From positions 1-64,000 of the forward strand of contig BJKQ01000040.1 in NCBI GenBank assembly GCA_006538405.1: DNA of 64,000 nt. The letters run 5' to 3'. The notes beneath the pieces were generated by a model. It had not been told where the DNA came from. It made no database searches and saw only the letters and a program-made list of their open reading frames with translations. The translations under genes were made by a program, and so were the position numbers. Every line of letters begins with the position of its first letter. Positions within the stretch are counted from its first letter, which is position 1. This document shows positions 1 through 11,510 of this stretch, one piece after another. This DNA comes from Hansfordia pulvinata (lineage: Eukaryota; Ascomycota; Sordariomycetes; Xylariales).

Positions 1-2040
1 GAAGCGTTCAGCAGGATGCGATCATCAGATCTGAACCCGTCTTGGAGGACCTGAGGTAAAGGCCGAGTGGCAGGGTTCCAGCCGTGTCTGCTGCGATGAT
101 TTACCCTACACTGCGCCGGTAACCCACGATCTAAAACTGGAGGAATGAAATGATGATCCATAAATTGTTGACGAAGACGGTGACACCCGGGGATGTCTTT
201 CCAGCTTAGTCTCCGTCTCGGCGTCATGTTGTATCCCGAGGGATCCCGGGAGGCAAAAACCCCACCCACATGCACTGACCCCCGAGAACGGTCACCTTAT
301 CACGCTACTCTTCAATGGCACTAGTGTTGGCGTAAGACTTGTCACTTTCTATCTTTAGGGGTTTCGGCATTTCTAAAAACGACAAGCAGCCCTTGCCATC
401 CTAGTTGCCGGCTAGCGTGGTCTGGAACAGCGGCTGGTACAGAAAGGGATGGAATGTTCCGCTCTAGCGTCATCACCCTTACACGGTGGAGACATATTCC
501 CCCTCACAAGGCATCCATGGTAACACCCGGACCCCCGAGGAGCCCGGCATCAAACCACGGCATCAGGACGAAGGATATGGACGATGATGTAGAGACTAAT
601 GCTACACATCTAACTATCCGTTCTCAAAACGGCTCCACAGATCACGACCGATGCTCGCGGGGTTCTCACATAACAGGACTAATTTGGCGCACAATTACTA
701 ACCCTGGCCGGCAACCCCTTTAAATTGTTATACAGTCTTGGTAAAACACATGTAAAGTGAAGTCAAAGCGACTGCGCCTCGCTCCTGGAGTCACTTGCCA
801 TCAGTTCCTCGTTACTGACCGCCAGGGGAGCCGTGGCCAATGCATCAGCAATTCCTCGAAAAGGAAAACACTTTACATTTTAGGTATCCATCAGGATGGA
901 GACGATGGCAATATTACACACTTCTCTGTAGTTACAACACCATGTTCTCATAGGCGCCCACTATGAGCTTAAACGGTTTCAACTCGGCGTCACGCCTGTT
1001 GAATTACTCCGTTAACGTATGCACGAGATGGTCTTCGACCTTTACGGAAGTATCTGTGGCCTCTAACGTGATGAGTAACCCCGGGTCTCAGAAAGAAGCA
1101 TGGCAATAGGCACGTTGGACGCTTTTCGGGAGCAAGACTGGAATGATCAGAGCCAGGAAGGTTCCATGATTGTCATTTTATTAGGGCTCTTCCTGCTTGA
1201 AGGGATGAGAATAGGTGGGTTTGTGACTCAGAGACAAATAGGAAGAGGAAAAGAGAGGAGCAAGCTTGGCAACTGCGCTGCGCTGGCTTGGCGCTAACTA
1301 TTAAATATACAATTCAAAACATAGTGATGAATCAAATTAAACTCTTGCAAATTAGTCATCATGTCAGATGAAAAAGTTACCAATTGTCTGTGCCCGAAAC
1401 GTGAACCTGAAGAGTCGGTATTTTGCCATTTCGAGATAGTAGTCTGATGAGTAAAACATATTGTAACGTGTTGTCTTCGGTCCCGAAGGGCGTCGGACTC
1501 GGAAATTAAGCAGCATTCCGAAGACCATTGCGTACGGGGGATGAGGTCAGAGAAAGGATTGCGGAGAAAATAATGCACTAAGAGGATGACCGGCTCCAGG
1601 CAACATTCAAATGTTCGAGAACGTTCTTCACTTGTGAGAAGTCTATACCCAGTTCAGCTTTACATATTCTAGACCCGCCAAGATCGGCCGCCGACGCTCA
1701 GGCGGTAGTGCACTCACATGTTCTAGAAGCTAAGGCTGCGAACTATGCATTGCCGAGCGAGCTTGCATGAAATTGACACGAGGCATAGCCTATTGCAGTA
1801 AAAATGGGACGCAACTCGGGAGGACGATGTTTGGTTTCTTAAGGATAGGCAACTGGCACATGGGGGAGGCCGGCCAATTTCCAGCGGCCCTCGAGACGCT
1901 TGAAGCTATTTACTTGATGCTTCCAGCTCAGACGTAAGTACGAACAAGCCTAATAGCACCAATTTTCAACCTAGTCAGCAAACCATATTTACTTCAAGGC
2001 AGTGCCGTTTCTGGCACTCTTGCACGAAAAGGAAACAGCT
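1..2040. other. No recognisable gene
   Basis: Only short open frames (up to about 94 codons) occur on either strand, and none shows a domain, signal peptide or splice-consistent extension that I recognise. The composition is mixed and there is no obvious terminal repeat. The far right end may hold decayed sequence of the polyketide synthase that starts to be readable near 2045. Confidence 0.6.
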
Positions 2041-2044
2041 GGCT

Positions 2045-3290
2045 CTCTGGGATCCGAAAATTCACCCAGCGTGCGTCAGCAGCCATGGCTCCGCGGGTAG
2101 CAACTCGGCGGTAGTCTAACGGGATGTGCCAGTCTCCCTTGTTTCGAACCTGACTGTCCACCTCACCAAGCATCCGCTCTTCGTCTTGGCCGACTCGGAG
2201 AGAGGCTTATTGGGCTACTGTCGGAAACTGCTCGACTGGAGGGCCCGACTGAGCGATCGTTTACCTTCTGTTCTTGCCTCTTGGGCCCTTGACCTGGCCG
2301 ATCGAGGGAACCAACCATCAATGGATTTATACCCTGCTGACCTCCGCGAGCAGCATTTTTCTGACGCAAGATCGCACCTCGAAGCCACCTCCACCTCGGG
2401 CTTGGGGATCGGTCAAACTGAAAGTAAGCGAGAAGCCCCAGTCGTGTTGGTGTTTGGAGGTCAGGTAGGTCAAACGCTGAATCTTTCGAAAGTGGTTTAC
2501 GAGGGCTTTGATATCTATCGCCATCGTCTCGACGCCTGCCACCAGATACTGGTATCTTTGGGGACTTCGGGACTCTACCCCCAAATCTTTGAACAAGAGT
2601 CCATCGAGGACCCCGCGACTCTCCAGTTGGGCCTGTTCTCCATCCAGTATGCATCCGCGAGTTCATGGCTCGACTGCGGTCTTCAGGTCGATGCCATTGT
2701 GGGCCATAGCCCTAGGCAGCTCGCGGCCCTCTGCCTATCTTAAAGTCTGACCCTGGAGGATGGCTTGGCTCTTATCGTGGGGCGCGCGTCACTGGTTAAG
2801 AATTCCTGGGCATCCGAGCCAGGCGCCATATTAGCCGTCCAAGGCAATCGCACTGCAGTGGAGTCTGCTATCGCGTCGCTGCGGCGTCAGGACGACCTTC
2901 ACTACGCCGAAATCGCCTGCTTTAACGGTCTCAGAAACCACGTAATCGTCGGATCATCCAGGTTCATAAAGACCTTAGAGACAACATTGGATAGCGCCGT
3001 TGTCGGCTTCAGGAACCTCGAGGTGACGCATGGTTTCACTCCCGTTTCACCGAGCCGATACTACCGCATCTCAGTAGCCTGGCTGGAAAGCTAGACTGGA
3101 GATTTCTAAAAGTCCACCTAGAAATATGCACCCAGATGAGCTTCCAGACCGCACCTGACGCCACCCTGCCCGCACAGCACATGCGACGCCCCGTCTTCTT
3201 CCAGACCGCGATAGAGCGACTAGAAGCGCGATTTCCGAACGCGACCTGGATAGAAGCTGGCCTGGGCTGCTCAGTCATGGGCCTCGTGAA
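2045..3290 (+). pseudogene. PKS relic: KS C-terminus and malonyl/acyl-CoA transferase (AT) domain
   Basis: The translation from 2063 ends a ketosynthase with a variant of the conserved small-residue/Asn block (HGSAGSNSA), followed at once by TAA (2117). The same frame resumes at 2126 with the KS-AT linker. The AT region (from ~2440) has the opening VFGGQ block, then GHSPRQL, where the nucleophile Ser is kept but the usual Gly-Glu after it is altered. A TAA at 2741 interrupts the domain; the frame reopens directly (2744-3093). Near 3037 the frame slips by one base where the catalytic His would be, and the next usable frame begins about 3045 and continues past the RRPVFF block at ~3190. The AT cannot be functional as read. 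Confidence 0.8.
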
Positions 3291-3659
3291 GGGATCGTTA
3301 AGTCATGCATCCAACCATACCATTCTCAGTCCCAAGATCACTTCGTCGTCTCCAGGCCAGGTCTCCCTCTCGAGCACAACCCTCAGCCTCTGGAAAATGG
3401 GGTACGGTGTGCAGCTCTGGGCCTTCCACCGTCTCCAGAAGCACCGCTACGAGCGGCTTCACCTACCACCCTACCAGTTCGAGAAGACCCGGCACTGGAA
3501 GGACTTCACCGTCCGAGAGAGGAGCAGCAGCGAGCCAGCGGTTGAGTCGTCAGATGAAGCTGCTCCGCCGAAGCCAAACAACGAGATGCTCACACTTTTT
3601 GGGCCTACCAATAGGGTTGGAGAAGTCGAGAGGGGGGCCGCCACTTTCTCCCTTAACCC

Positions 3660-4627
3660 CCGCGCAGAACGATTCCAATGCTGGTCGGAGGCCATATCAT
3701 GGCAGGGCAGGCTCTCGCGCCAGCTTCTCTCTACTACGAGATCGCCGCGCGAGCCGTCCTCGAGCTGGTAGGGGATCCGAGGGCAGGATGCACGTCCCGA
3801 CGGTGACGAACCTGCTCATGAAGTCTCCGATCGGTCGGAACACAAGTAAAGACATCTCGATCCGGTTCTCTCCGGTGGCCCTTAACGGCCCGGCGCAACA
3901 AGCCTGGGACTTCGCCATCGTGATCGTGGAACGCAGCAGCGGGCCGGGAGGCCTCGCGGCGGAAGGCGCGCACGTGTCAAGTGGGCGGGTGCGCCTCCGC
4001 GCGCGAGCCGATATGGGGGGAGCCCCGGGCGACTTTGCGCGTTACCAACGGCTCACTGGGGTCCGTCGGTGCTTGGAGCTCTTAAGCCACCCAGATAGCG
4101 ATCTCCTGAGAGGCGAACACCTATACCGCGCCTTCAGCTCCGTCGTCACCTACGATCCCATCTTCCAAGGCATCACCCAAGTGGCGTGCGTGGGGGACGA
4201 GGCCGCCGGCAAGGTCGTGCTCCGGCGGATTATGGCGGCGAGCGCCTCCGCCCAAGAGTCCGCTTGTAACACGCCGCTGGTCGATAGCTTCATGCAGGTC
4301 GCTGGATTCCTGCTCAACTACTTCCGCAACCCCGGCCGGGACGATGTGTTCGTGTGTGACAAGATTGATCATTTCGAGCTCGGGGGCGCTTTCACGCCCG
4401 ACGCCCGGGAGTGGCTTGTGCATGCCACCCTGAGCCGGCCCGACGGTGACGATCGCCACGCGTCGGCAGACTGCTACGTTTTCGAGGCTGACAGCTCAAC
4501 GATGGTAATGGCGTCTTCGGTTTGTCCTTCACGAGGGTTTCCAGACCTTTTCTCGGGAAGGCGCTTGCCAATATCGACGTCGGTGCTGCTCGCGATCCGG
4601 ATCAGGATCCAACGAGTCCCCCGGTGA
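3660..4627 (+). pseudogene. PKS relic: product-template (PT) dehydratase-fold domain
   Basis: The PT domain steers aldol cyclisation in non-reducing PKSs. Its N-terminal hot-dog motif with the catalytic His (GGHIMAGQ, then APASLYYEIAARAV) lies at 3687-3760 in one frame and stops at ~3798. The rest, including VDSFMQVAGFLLNYF and the YVFEAD segment, sits in a different frame that runs to 4627. The second catalytic Asp is plausibly the one in the VDSFMQ block (~4279). Each half is well conserved, so the break is probably recent, but the halves cannot be translated together without a frame change. Confidence 0.75.
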
Positions 4628-4649
4628 TGGTACGCACCCGAGCAAGGCC

Positions 4650-4915
4650 GCGCGGGGCGGAAGACGGCGGACAAGCTCGAGATGATCATGACTCATCGTC
4701 ACTCCGTCGACCCCTTCTGGAGATCATAAGCGCCAACACCGACGTACCTCCCGAAGAACTGGGCAACGAAACATCTCTAGAGGCACTGGGAATCGATTGG
4801 CTGTCTGCGACAGAGGTTCTCAACGATGTGCGAACACAACTAGGGATCAGGATAGAGCTGGCCTCTTTCCTGCTCCTCCCCAACCTCGGCGGATTCATAA
4901 GCTTAGCCGAAGAAC
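4650..4915 (+). pseudogene. PKS relic: acyl-carrier protein domain lacking its attachment serine
   Basis: The fold is readable from SSLRRPLLEIISANTDV (about 4699) to LGGFISLAEE (about 4914), about the usual ACP size. The attachment motif normally reads Gly-x-Asp-Ser-Leu; here it reads GIDWLSA, with TGG at 4798-4800 where a TCG-type Ser codon is expected. A single C-to-G change would do this. Without the Ser the domain cannot receive phosphopantetheine. Only one carrier domain is visible. It lies between the PT and methyltransferase pieces, as in family members. Confidence 0.75.
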
Positions 4916-5159
4916 AGCAGACGGGACCCAAGAACAATGATCGGGGTTGCGAGGCCGGCAGCAGCCACTTCAAAGAAGAGTTGCGCCCAAACGACGGCAA
5001 GTCCCAAGAACGAATCGATCAGTCGCCAACCCGCAGAGCTCGACCTTCTCTGGATGTCGCAGAGGCTACAACGCGTGATCGCATTGCCATCTTCAAAGAC
5101 GTTAGTTCCAAGTACAATCAAGTTGCTAGCTTCACCCAGGCCCTTGGATTCTGGAAAAA

Positions 5160-6284
5160 CGCTTACCTCAATCGCGTCTTGTCCTGGCTTACACTGTGGA
5201 GACATTCGCCCGGCTTAAAGCAGACCTGAGCAAGCTCAAGCCAGGAGAGTCCCTGCCCAAGATTCATGTATTGGCTCGGCACGGACATTTAGCGATGCAG
5301 CTACACCGTATTCTTGAAGAGGCCAAACTCGTGACGGTGGAAAATCAACATTATGTCAGGACCACTACGCCGCTGAGTGGTACCTCCGCTGAAGAGGTCT
5401 ACAACGAGATCATTGGCATCCATCCTGTACACGACGATGAACTCAGGCTGGCTAAAGCTGTCGGTTCCCGTCTAGCAAGTTGTCTCCTAGGAGAGGAAGA
5501 AGGCCTGCAAATTGTGTTCGGTGACAAGAATAACAAAGAGAGCCTGCAGAGGGTCTACGAGAATTGGCCCCTGCTCCGCGCGCCGACCAATCTGCTCGGA
5601 GAATTCATGGCCAGGATCTCGAGCGCTTCTGCGGACGCAGGCGGCGTGTTCCGCATCTTCGAGATCGGCGCGGGCACCGGCGGCACGCCCGGCCATGTCT
5701 TCGAATGTCTCCGGCGATGCGGTGTGAGATACGAGTACGTGTTAACGGATATATCGGTCTCACTGGTATCGGCCGCCAGCAAACGCTTTTCGGGGGTCAC
5801 GGGCATGTCCTTTGAGGTTCTAGACGTCGAGCAGCGGCATGGAGGGCACGCGCGCCTCGGCTTATTTGACTGCATCGTCGCTGCCAACTGCATCCACGCG
5901 ACACGCAGCCTCGAGACCTCACTTGGCAATTTGCGCCAGATGCTTTCGCCGGCTAGAGTCCTGGCTCTCATCGAGATCACCCAGAATATGTTTTGGCTTG
6001 AAATCGTGGTAGGCCTGTTCGAAGGTTGGTGGCGCTTTGTCGACGGGCTCACGCACGCCCTGGTCAATGAGAAACACTGGGAGCAAAGCCTGAAAGCAGC
6101 TGGGTTCGGGACAGTCCAGTGGTCCGAGGGCGAGTCGCCAGAGTCCCAGATAGTCCGGCTAATCACTGCGTTTCCTAGCAGACGGCCGTGTGGGGGGCCA
6201 ATTCAAACCCCCGCTATTGTGGAAACGGTAGCGTATAAAAAGGTGGGGGACAGAGAGATCCAAGCTGATATATTGGCCGACTGA
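5160..6284 (+). pseudogene. PKS relic: C-methyltransferase (CMeT) domain
   Basis: This is a long open stretch (5196-6284, 362 codons) that matches the SAM-dependent C-methyltransferase of fungal non-reducing PKSs. The SAM-binding glycine loop FEIGAGTGGT is at about 5659-5688, followed by the acidic YVLTDIS strand (~5736) and the FDCIVAANCIHAT segment (~5869). Its N-terminal helper region (ARHGHLAMQLHRILEE) is also present. Upstream sequence (5160-5196) is in another frame. It is the best-preserved PKS domain and might be predicted as a stand-alone gene, but no ATG-led start with promoter context is evident and the flanks are clearly PKS. Confidence 0.8.
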
Positions 6285-6345
6285 GGTGGGAGACGCAAAG
6301 AGGAGGCCAGTCGGTGAGTGACCAGAACAGGCTCATTAGCATCAG

Positions 6346-7326
6346 ACACGCGCTAAAAGGGTTGCAGCGTTGATGATACACGGTGGCAGCCACATACTCT
6401 TCTCCAGAAAAGATGTCCGGCCCGCCCAGACACGCCTCTTGCTCGAAATGGGGTTTCTCCCTGTCAGCCTGGACCATCGACTGTGCCCAGAAGTCACTCT
6501 GTCGGAAGGCCCAATGGTCGACGTTTGCGACGCCCTGGAATGGGCTCGGCTCACGCTCCCCAGCCTGCAGTCGAAGCACAAGAAGCTGGCCGTTGACGGC
6601 GACAGGGTCGTAGTGGTCGGCTGGTCCTCCGGCGGCCAACTCGCCATGTCGCTCGCCTACACGGCCCCAGCAAGAGGTGTGCGGCCACCAGAAGCGATAT
6701 TGGCCTTTTACTGCCCGACGGACTACGAAGACCTGTGGTGGCGGTCGCCGATTCAACCTCTTGGTGCTGAGGACAGCGGCGCGGCGTACGACATCCTAGA
6801 GGCCGTCCAAGAAAATCCGATTGCCAACTACGGGGTTGTCAGCGCGTGGGAGCCCCTGTCCAACCCCCGGATTCTGACAGATCCCCGCTGCCGGATAGTG
6901 CTCCATATGAACTGGAGGGCCCAGACCCTTCCGATCATACTCGAAGGCTTGCCGAGCAAGGCTAAGGAGAGTGCGATGGCGAGCGAGGCTGGCGGTGACA
7001 ACCGCGACGACGGAGGCAGACAACGGGACTGGAACGCACTTCCGCAGCCGCCTACCGAACACATCCGTGCCGTCAGCGCGAGGCATCAGATCCAACAGGG
7101 CGCTTATCGCGTTCCGACTTTTCTGGTTCATGGCACAGCAGATGATTTGATCCCTTGGCAACAGAGCCAGGAAACATATCATGCTTTGGTCAGAGCGCAA
7201 GTGCCTGCTGGGCTGGGCCTTGTGGAAGACGGCCCTCATATCTGCGATAAAAGCAACGATCCCACGTCTGCTGGCTGGCGAGCCGTGCTGAAAGGATACC
7301 GTTTCCTCAAGGCGCACGTGGATTAG
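6346..7326 (+). pseudogene. PKS relic: C-terminal alpha/beta-hydrolase release (thioesterase-like) domain
   Basis: The domain is open from ~6346 to the stop at 7326. It has the HGG oxyanion block near its start, the nucleophile elbow GWSSGG (~6622), a HGTADDLIP acid segment (~7129) and a GPH catalytic-His segment (~7229), so all three catalytic positions look intact. This esterase-type domain follows CMeT in the AusA/MpaC-like PKS group and releases the chain. It lies in a different frame from the CMeT and a TAG (6337) precedes it, so it is not translated as part of the synthase. It could survive as a free hydrolase only if a new start were used. Confidence 0.78.
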
Positions 7327-8419
7327 TACTATTTATACAATGATCTCGTCAGCAGCGTGCCAAGAGCGTCCCAGTTCACTATGCCGCCTCATCGCCCCGG
7401 GAAAGAGTTGGAATGGTACATGATCGATTGCAGCGACATCAGGTCATAAAAGCTGGAAGCAAAAGCATGGCTGGAGGGCCTTCAATCCCCGGGAGCCACA
7501 ACCCATCGATCAGCAGCTTTCACCAACGAGCGATTTAACTTCAATCTCATCGAAAGATGCGTCCATTGTTTGGGCCTAGGAAGCCGGAAAAAAAAGCTAA
7601 GAAACGTACTTCGTTGATTCCTTTTTCATCTCCCGGATTTACATGCGAAGCCTAGCGATAGAATAATCTCAAGCAGAATTTAAACTAATGCAATAGTCTC
7701 CAACCAATCCGCCGTCAAGGTATAACATTGTGTTTTCGTGCTGTATTGCGCTTGGCCGTGCCTCTTTCTAACCGGCCTGCAACGATCGTTGTGCAGCTGT
7801 CCGAACTGTAGCATGCCATTCAGGCAAACGAATGGGGTTGTGTGGGGTGATGAACTTACACCGCTTGTTTTCCATCCGGACCGACTACAACAACATCTAC
7901 CATGAAATTCGCTTTTACAGCATGCTCCTCCAGCTACCAGATACTTACCTTGTAGAATGGCCTTACTTCTGTGCAGAGCAACGGAAAACAATAATAAAGA
8001 CGGTAAAGAACGTGACCCGCGTTTCGTTTTTGGTCTTGTTGTCATACGGACCCCAACGATGTGTGGACAGCCGTTTGGCTGCGCAGCTGATTGACACGTC
8101 AAGGTAAGCATCTTTGTTGGGTACCCGTATGAGATTCACTAAACATAAAATACTCCGAGGCAATTAATATAACTCTAATCACTCTGTGTATGAGCTCGCT
8201 AAACATTTCAAAGTCACGCACGTGATAGTTTCACATTGTAGAACAAGCTTAGAACGATCCAATCATGTGTACATACCAAAGTAGAGCAAGTCCGCAGAGA
8301 AAATTTCATAAATAAAACAAATCTGCTACTAGCCAAAGCGCCACAGCCGTTATCACTGTTCATACCCTCGCTTCACAATCAGCAGATGCCGATAATGTAT
8401 ATGCGACATGAAATTGCCA
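7327..8419. other. No supported gene
   Basis: A 143-codon minus-strand frame (7680-8111) contains a hydrophobic stretch and several cysteines, and a plus-strand frame overlaps it. Neither resembles a family I know and the two compete for the same DNA. I see no clear splice pattern. Confidence 0.4.
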
Positions 8420-9420
8420 TCATGACGCATTCCCGTTCACGGACCTCTTAATAGACAGCGTGTCTCCCATTAACCCCCTCATCACACGATCCTAGGAAAT
8501 ATTAGCTCAGGGCACAAACGGTGAGAACTTAGAAAGCTTACCCAAGCCCAAGTGGGTAACCACCATTGAATATACTTAAACACAGGCCACGCCAATGCAC
8601 CCAAATAGATCTTACCCCAGGCCCCCTTATCGATCTGAGTGACCAAATGCCTTGCCACGTCTTCAGGTCGGCTCTTTGATGGGGTCTCATTTCGTCCCAC
8701 GGCCATATCGTGGATGTAGGCGGAAATTGGGGTGTAAAAGGACGATTTTGGGAGCGGCTCAAAGCTTTGATTGGGGTGAAGCTTAGTTTCGACCAGTCCT
8801 AACATCAATGTAATCACGTTGATGTCCAGGGGCTCTAGCTCAACGCGCAAGATTTCGGAAAGCGCAGTCAGAGCGGCTTTTGAGGCGGCATATACACCTA
8901 AACATTCTCTCCTTCGCGATCAATACGTGCAAGGTGTGCGAAATGTGCCGAATGGGCATGTGGAGACTAGGAAAGCTTACCCGAGTACGGCATGTTCGTA
9001 GCGCCAACATTTGAGCTGACATTGACAACCACAGGGCGGTGAGTACCAACCATGAGAGGGACGCAGTGCTTGGTTAATTCCATCGTGCCTGCCACATTCG
9101 TGTCGAAGACGCGTCGCAGATCCTCTTGACTGGAATCGAGGACAGGCCGAGTGAAACCGACGCCGGCATTGTTGACTAGAACATCAAGGCAGCCGGCTAC
9201 CGACTTGATCTCTTCGACGGCGGCCTCAATTTGAGAGTTCGAGCTTAGATCCATGGGCAGTGTCGTGACCTCGTTGAGCGAGGCAATAGTGCTGGGTATT
9301 TTTGAGACTTCGACGAGCCGCGGCGAAGACGTGATAGTCTGCTATGTGTAGCGCTTCGACTATGTGAGGACCGAGACCGCCTGCTGAGCAACCAGTAACG
9401 AGGGCATATCGACGAGGCAT
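8420..9420 (-). pseudogene. Short-chain dehydrogenase/reductase, AYR1-like, with one frameshift
   Basis: Classical SDR of about 285 residues, closest in style to fungal 1-acyl-dihydroxyacetone-phosphate reductases (AYR1 family), NAD(P)H-dependent enzymes of lipid bodies and ER. The cofactor loop TGCSAGGLG, the NNAG motif, the NVSS serine and the YAASK active site are all present. Two introns fit perfectly: 8898-8980 (GTAAGC...TTTAG), which restores the YAASK segment, and 8492-8541 (GTAAGC...CCTAG), which yields a natural C-terminus ending at 8420. The only defect is one extra base near 9310, which shifts frame between the AARR strand and the helix that follows. That could be a genuine mutation or a sequence error; if an error, this is an intact gene. 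It sits ~1.1 kb from the PKS relic, convergent with it. Confidence 0.75.
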
Positions 9421-10223
9421 AGTGGAGCCAGTTGGGTAAGGAAATGATTTGAAATGCTTTAAAAAATATGTGATTGAGGGATCTCCGCCGAGCTACCAGT
9501 GGTGGGAAACTACAATTCTTATAAGGACGCAATAAGGGGGCTCGGCAAGTCACACTAGACATTGGTAGCGTAAACTCCAAATATCGTCCCTAGCGAGCAT
9601 GTCTCGGCATTCGGTGTTTTAGCAAGTCCGAACTTGTAGCGAGCTGAGACGATGACGCATCGTAGATTACCCTAACGAGACACTCAGCCGTCAATGACGT
9701 CCGGTGGTCAGTAGTATCTGCCTGGTATTAGAATCTGGATAGCATTACTTTGTGCAATTTGAAAGCATTTATTGGCGGCCTATAGTCAAGTCGCTGAAAG
9801 GATATAGATTACCTCAGCACAGAGGCTTCTTTAATTGCTCCTTATTGCCTAGGCCCCTGAAATGATTGCGACCGGATATAGGTCGCCGCGGGTTTGCCCA
9901 TGCGCCCCCAGGCATTAGTTACCGCTACCAATGCCGATGCGAAAGCTGCCAAGACCCCTAGGAAATGCCCTGTCGAGTCATCTTACTAGGCAACGCCAAC
10001 GATGCATGGTGGCTACAGAGAGAACTGAACGTGCTGTTTGATAAAGAATCATCTCTATCCCCTCCCATTCTCACATCCCGACAGCCGTGGCGCCCGGCTT
10101 GTGGGGTAGGTTGACCTCCCGGTAGCGCACTTCTCCGTATCAAGCCTACGCAGTGTACATAATAAAGGTTGCTTAGTCTGCTTCCTAAGCTATCTGAAAC
10201 TGATATCCCCCTGAACTTAACGT
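9421..10223. other. No recognisable gene
   Basis: Divergent spacer between the dehydrogenase and a secreted-protein relic. Short overlapping frames only. No family or repeat recognised. Confidence 0.5.
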
Positions 10224-10503
10224 ATGCGGCTGCTTGAGCTTCTTATTCCCAGCTTCGCCGTGGTGTCCAGCCTGTGCGCCGGGGCGGCGACCCTCAGGGA
10301 TCTCTCTGGACAGGCTGCCTAAGCGAAGCTAGGGAGCGACGCTGCGAGGTGCGCTGACACAGCCCCAAGTAAACGTTCCAGGTGGACAAGTCCTGGAAGG
10401 ACAGCGAGAGGGCCGAGTGTGAAATGACCGAAGCGGTGCAGAAGAAGTTCACTAGCAAGCCCCCGCGGCTGACCTCGTACTTGACGTTGGTCGTACACAA
10501 ATA
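10224..10503 (+). pseudogene. Relic of a small secreted protein
   Basis: The ATG at 10224 opens a convincing secretion signal (MRLLELLIPSFAVVSSLCAG, then A-A-T), but the frame stops at 10320 after 32 codons. A second frame ending at the TAG near 10503 reads like a continued short exported protein, with segments DKSWKDSERAECEM and QKKFTSKPPRL. The locus is more GC-rich than its flanks. One frameshift, or an intron I cannot define, separates the two parts. I do not recognise the family; a small secreted (effector-like) protein that has been disabled is my reading. Confidence 0.45.
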
Positions 10504-10753
10504 GATTTCTGAACCAAGTCAAAATTAAGAGAGACAATTATTCTTGCAAATCATGATATGCTATGTCGAATCGGGTATGGGTCAGAAATAACCGAGGCAG
10601 ACGCCTGCAATATTTTGACAAGCGAGTCTACTTCGACAATGCCGCTTATGTGTCTTTGTGTTTTGCAACTCATTTTCTTTCCGTTGAAGAGATTGAAGGC
10701 TGCTAATTAATGGATTGTGGTTCCGCAGACTTCGAGACTCTCTTGCCATGCTT

Positions 10754-11510
10754 TCACTCACAACCCTTTATGGCCTTATGTCTCTGCATTGAATTGAATG
10801 AGATCTCAACGTCCAAAATTGGGTGGCATTGTATTCGCAAGACAGAGGTAACTCACCTTCAAAGCGTCTTTCCGGGAAAATCCTTTGTAACAAATGCTGC
10901 ATGAAAACTGCTTGACCGGAGAATGCACCAGGCTGTGCCTTTTGCGGTCATGCTTTCTCGCAAATGATTGCAGGCAAACTTCACATCGAAATCGATGGCT
11001 TTTCACTGGATCTTGGATCCCATGAGGAGCCTCGCGAGGGTTTCTCTTGGGATTTGACGTCGAGTCGATGTTCTGAGAAGATTTGAAAGAGCATACTTGA
11101 GAAAATGCAGTTTCTTGTGGAGTCGACCTAAGTAGAGACATTTCAGGCGATGGTTTGAGCCGAGTTGAAGACGTTATTTCACCACCTAACGTCGACGTGG
11201 CGCAGAGTTCTGACATTCGCAAAAATCGAGTTGCTTGCTGATTGTCATGGGGTGTTGTTCCTTGGGGCTCAACATTATCCCGCGATGTGATCCGCACGCC
11301 GAATAGAAGCGTTTGATCCTCAGGGCCCGACATTGAAGGCAACATCCGGAGCTGTTGAGTGCTCAAAGAAATAATCAGAGGCGTTGGTCGGACGTCATCG
11401 CAGAAAGTTATTCTGGAAAAACAAGGTGAGGCGGGAATGTTTGCATATCCTAAGATTCGTTGTGGAGTGTGTTGATCCGGGAAATGCGTATAGTTGGTAT
11501 ACAAAGACAT
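10754..11510 (-). CDS. C2H2 zinc-finger protein with one intron
   Basis: A protein of about 227 residues, with a long Ser/Thr-rich N-terminal region and two zinc fingers at the C-terminus. Finger 1 (CEVC...HSLVH) is C-x2-C-x12-H-x3-H. Finger 2 (CSICYKGFSRKDALK) is cut by an intron at 10784-10856 (GTGAGT...TGCAG). Splicing adds RHKAIKGCE and the stop at 10754-10756, giving a C-x2-C-x12-H-x5-C finger typical of ascomycete C2H2 regulators. Exon phases agree (654 + 30 nt). The likely role is a nuclear DNA-binding regulator; targets are unknown. The start at 11510 is the longest choice; an internal Met near 11350 is possible. I see no disabling lesion. Confidence 0.65.

Larger units (their letters stand above)
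2045..7326 (+). pseudogene. Decayed non-reducing polyketide synthase (KS tail-AT-PT-ACP-CMeT-TE)
   Basis: The pieces follow the domain order of fungal non-reducing iterative PKSs that carry a C-methyltransferase and an alpha/beta-hydrolase release domain (the architecture known from methylated aromatic and meroterpenoid PKSs such as AusA or MpaC). Such proteins usually start with SAT and KS domains; here only the last ~20 residues of the KS remain, so roughly half of the protein is missing. The reading frame changes at least four times. Stops fall at 2117 (TAA), 2741 (TAA) and ~3798 (TGA), the carrier-domain attachment Ser codon reads Trp, and the AT catalytic His region is lost to a frameshift. 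Single-base lesions rather than introns explain most breaks, because no GT...AG pair restores them. I infer a dead gene; the family assignment is secure, the product is unknown. Confidence 0.88.

Noticed and set aside
2163..2666. 167-codon minus ORF
   Set aside because: Shadow of the PKS acyltransferase relic on the plus strand, whose protein matches a known domain.
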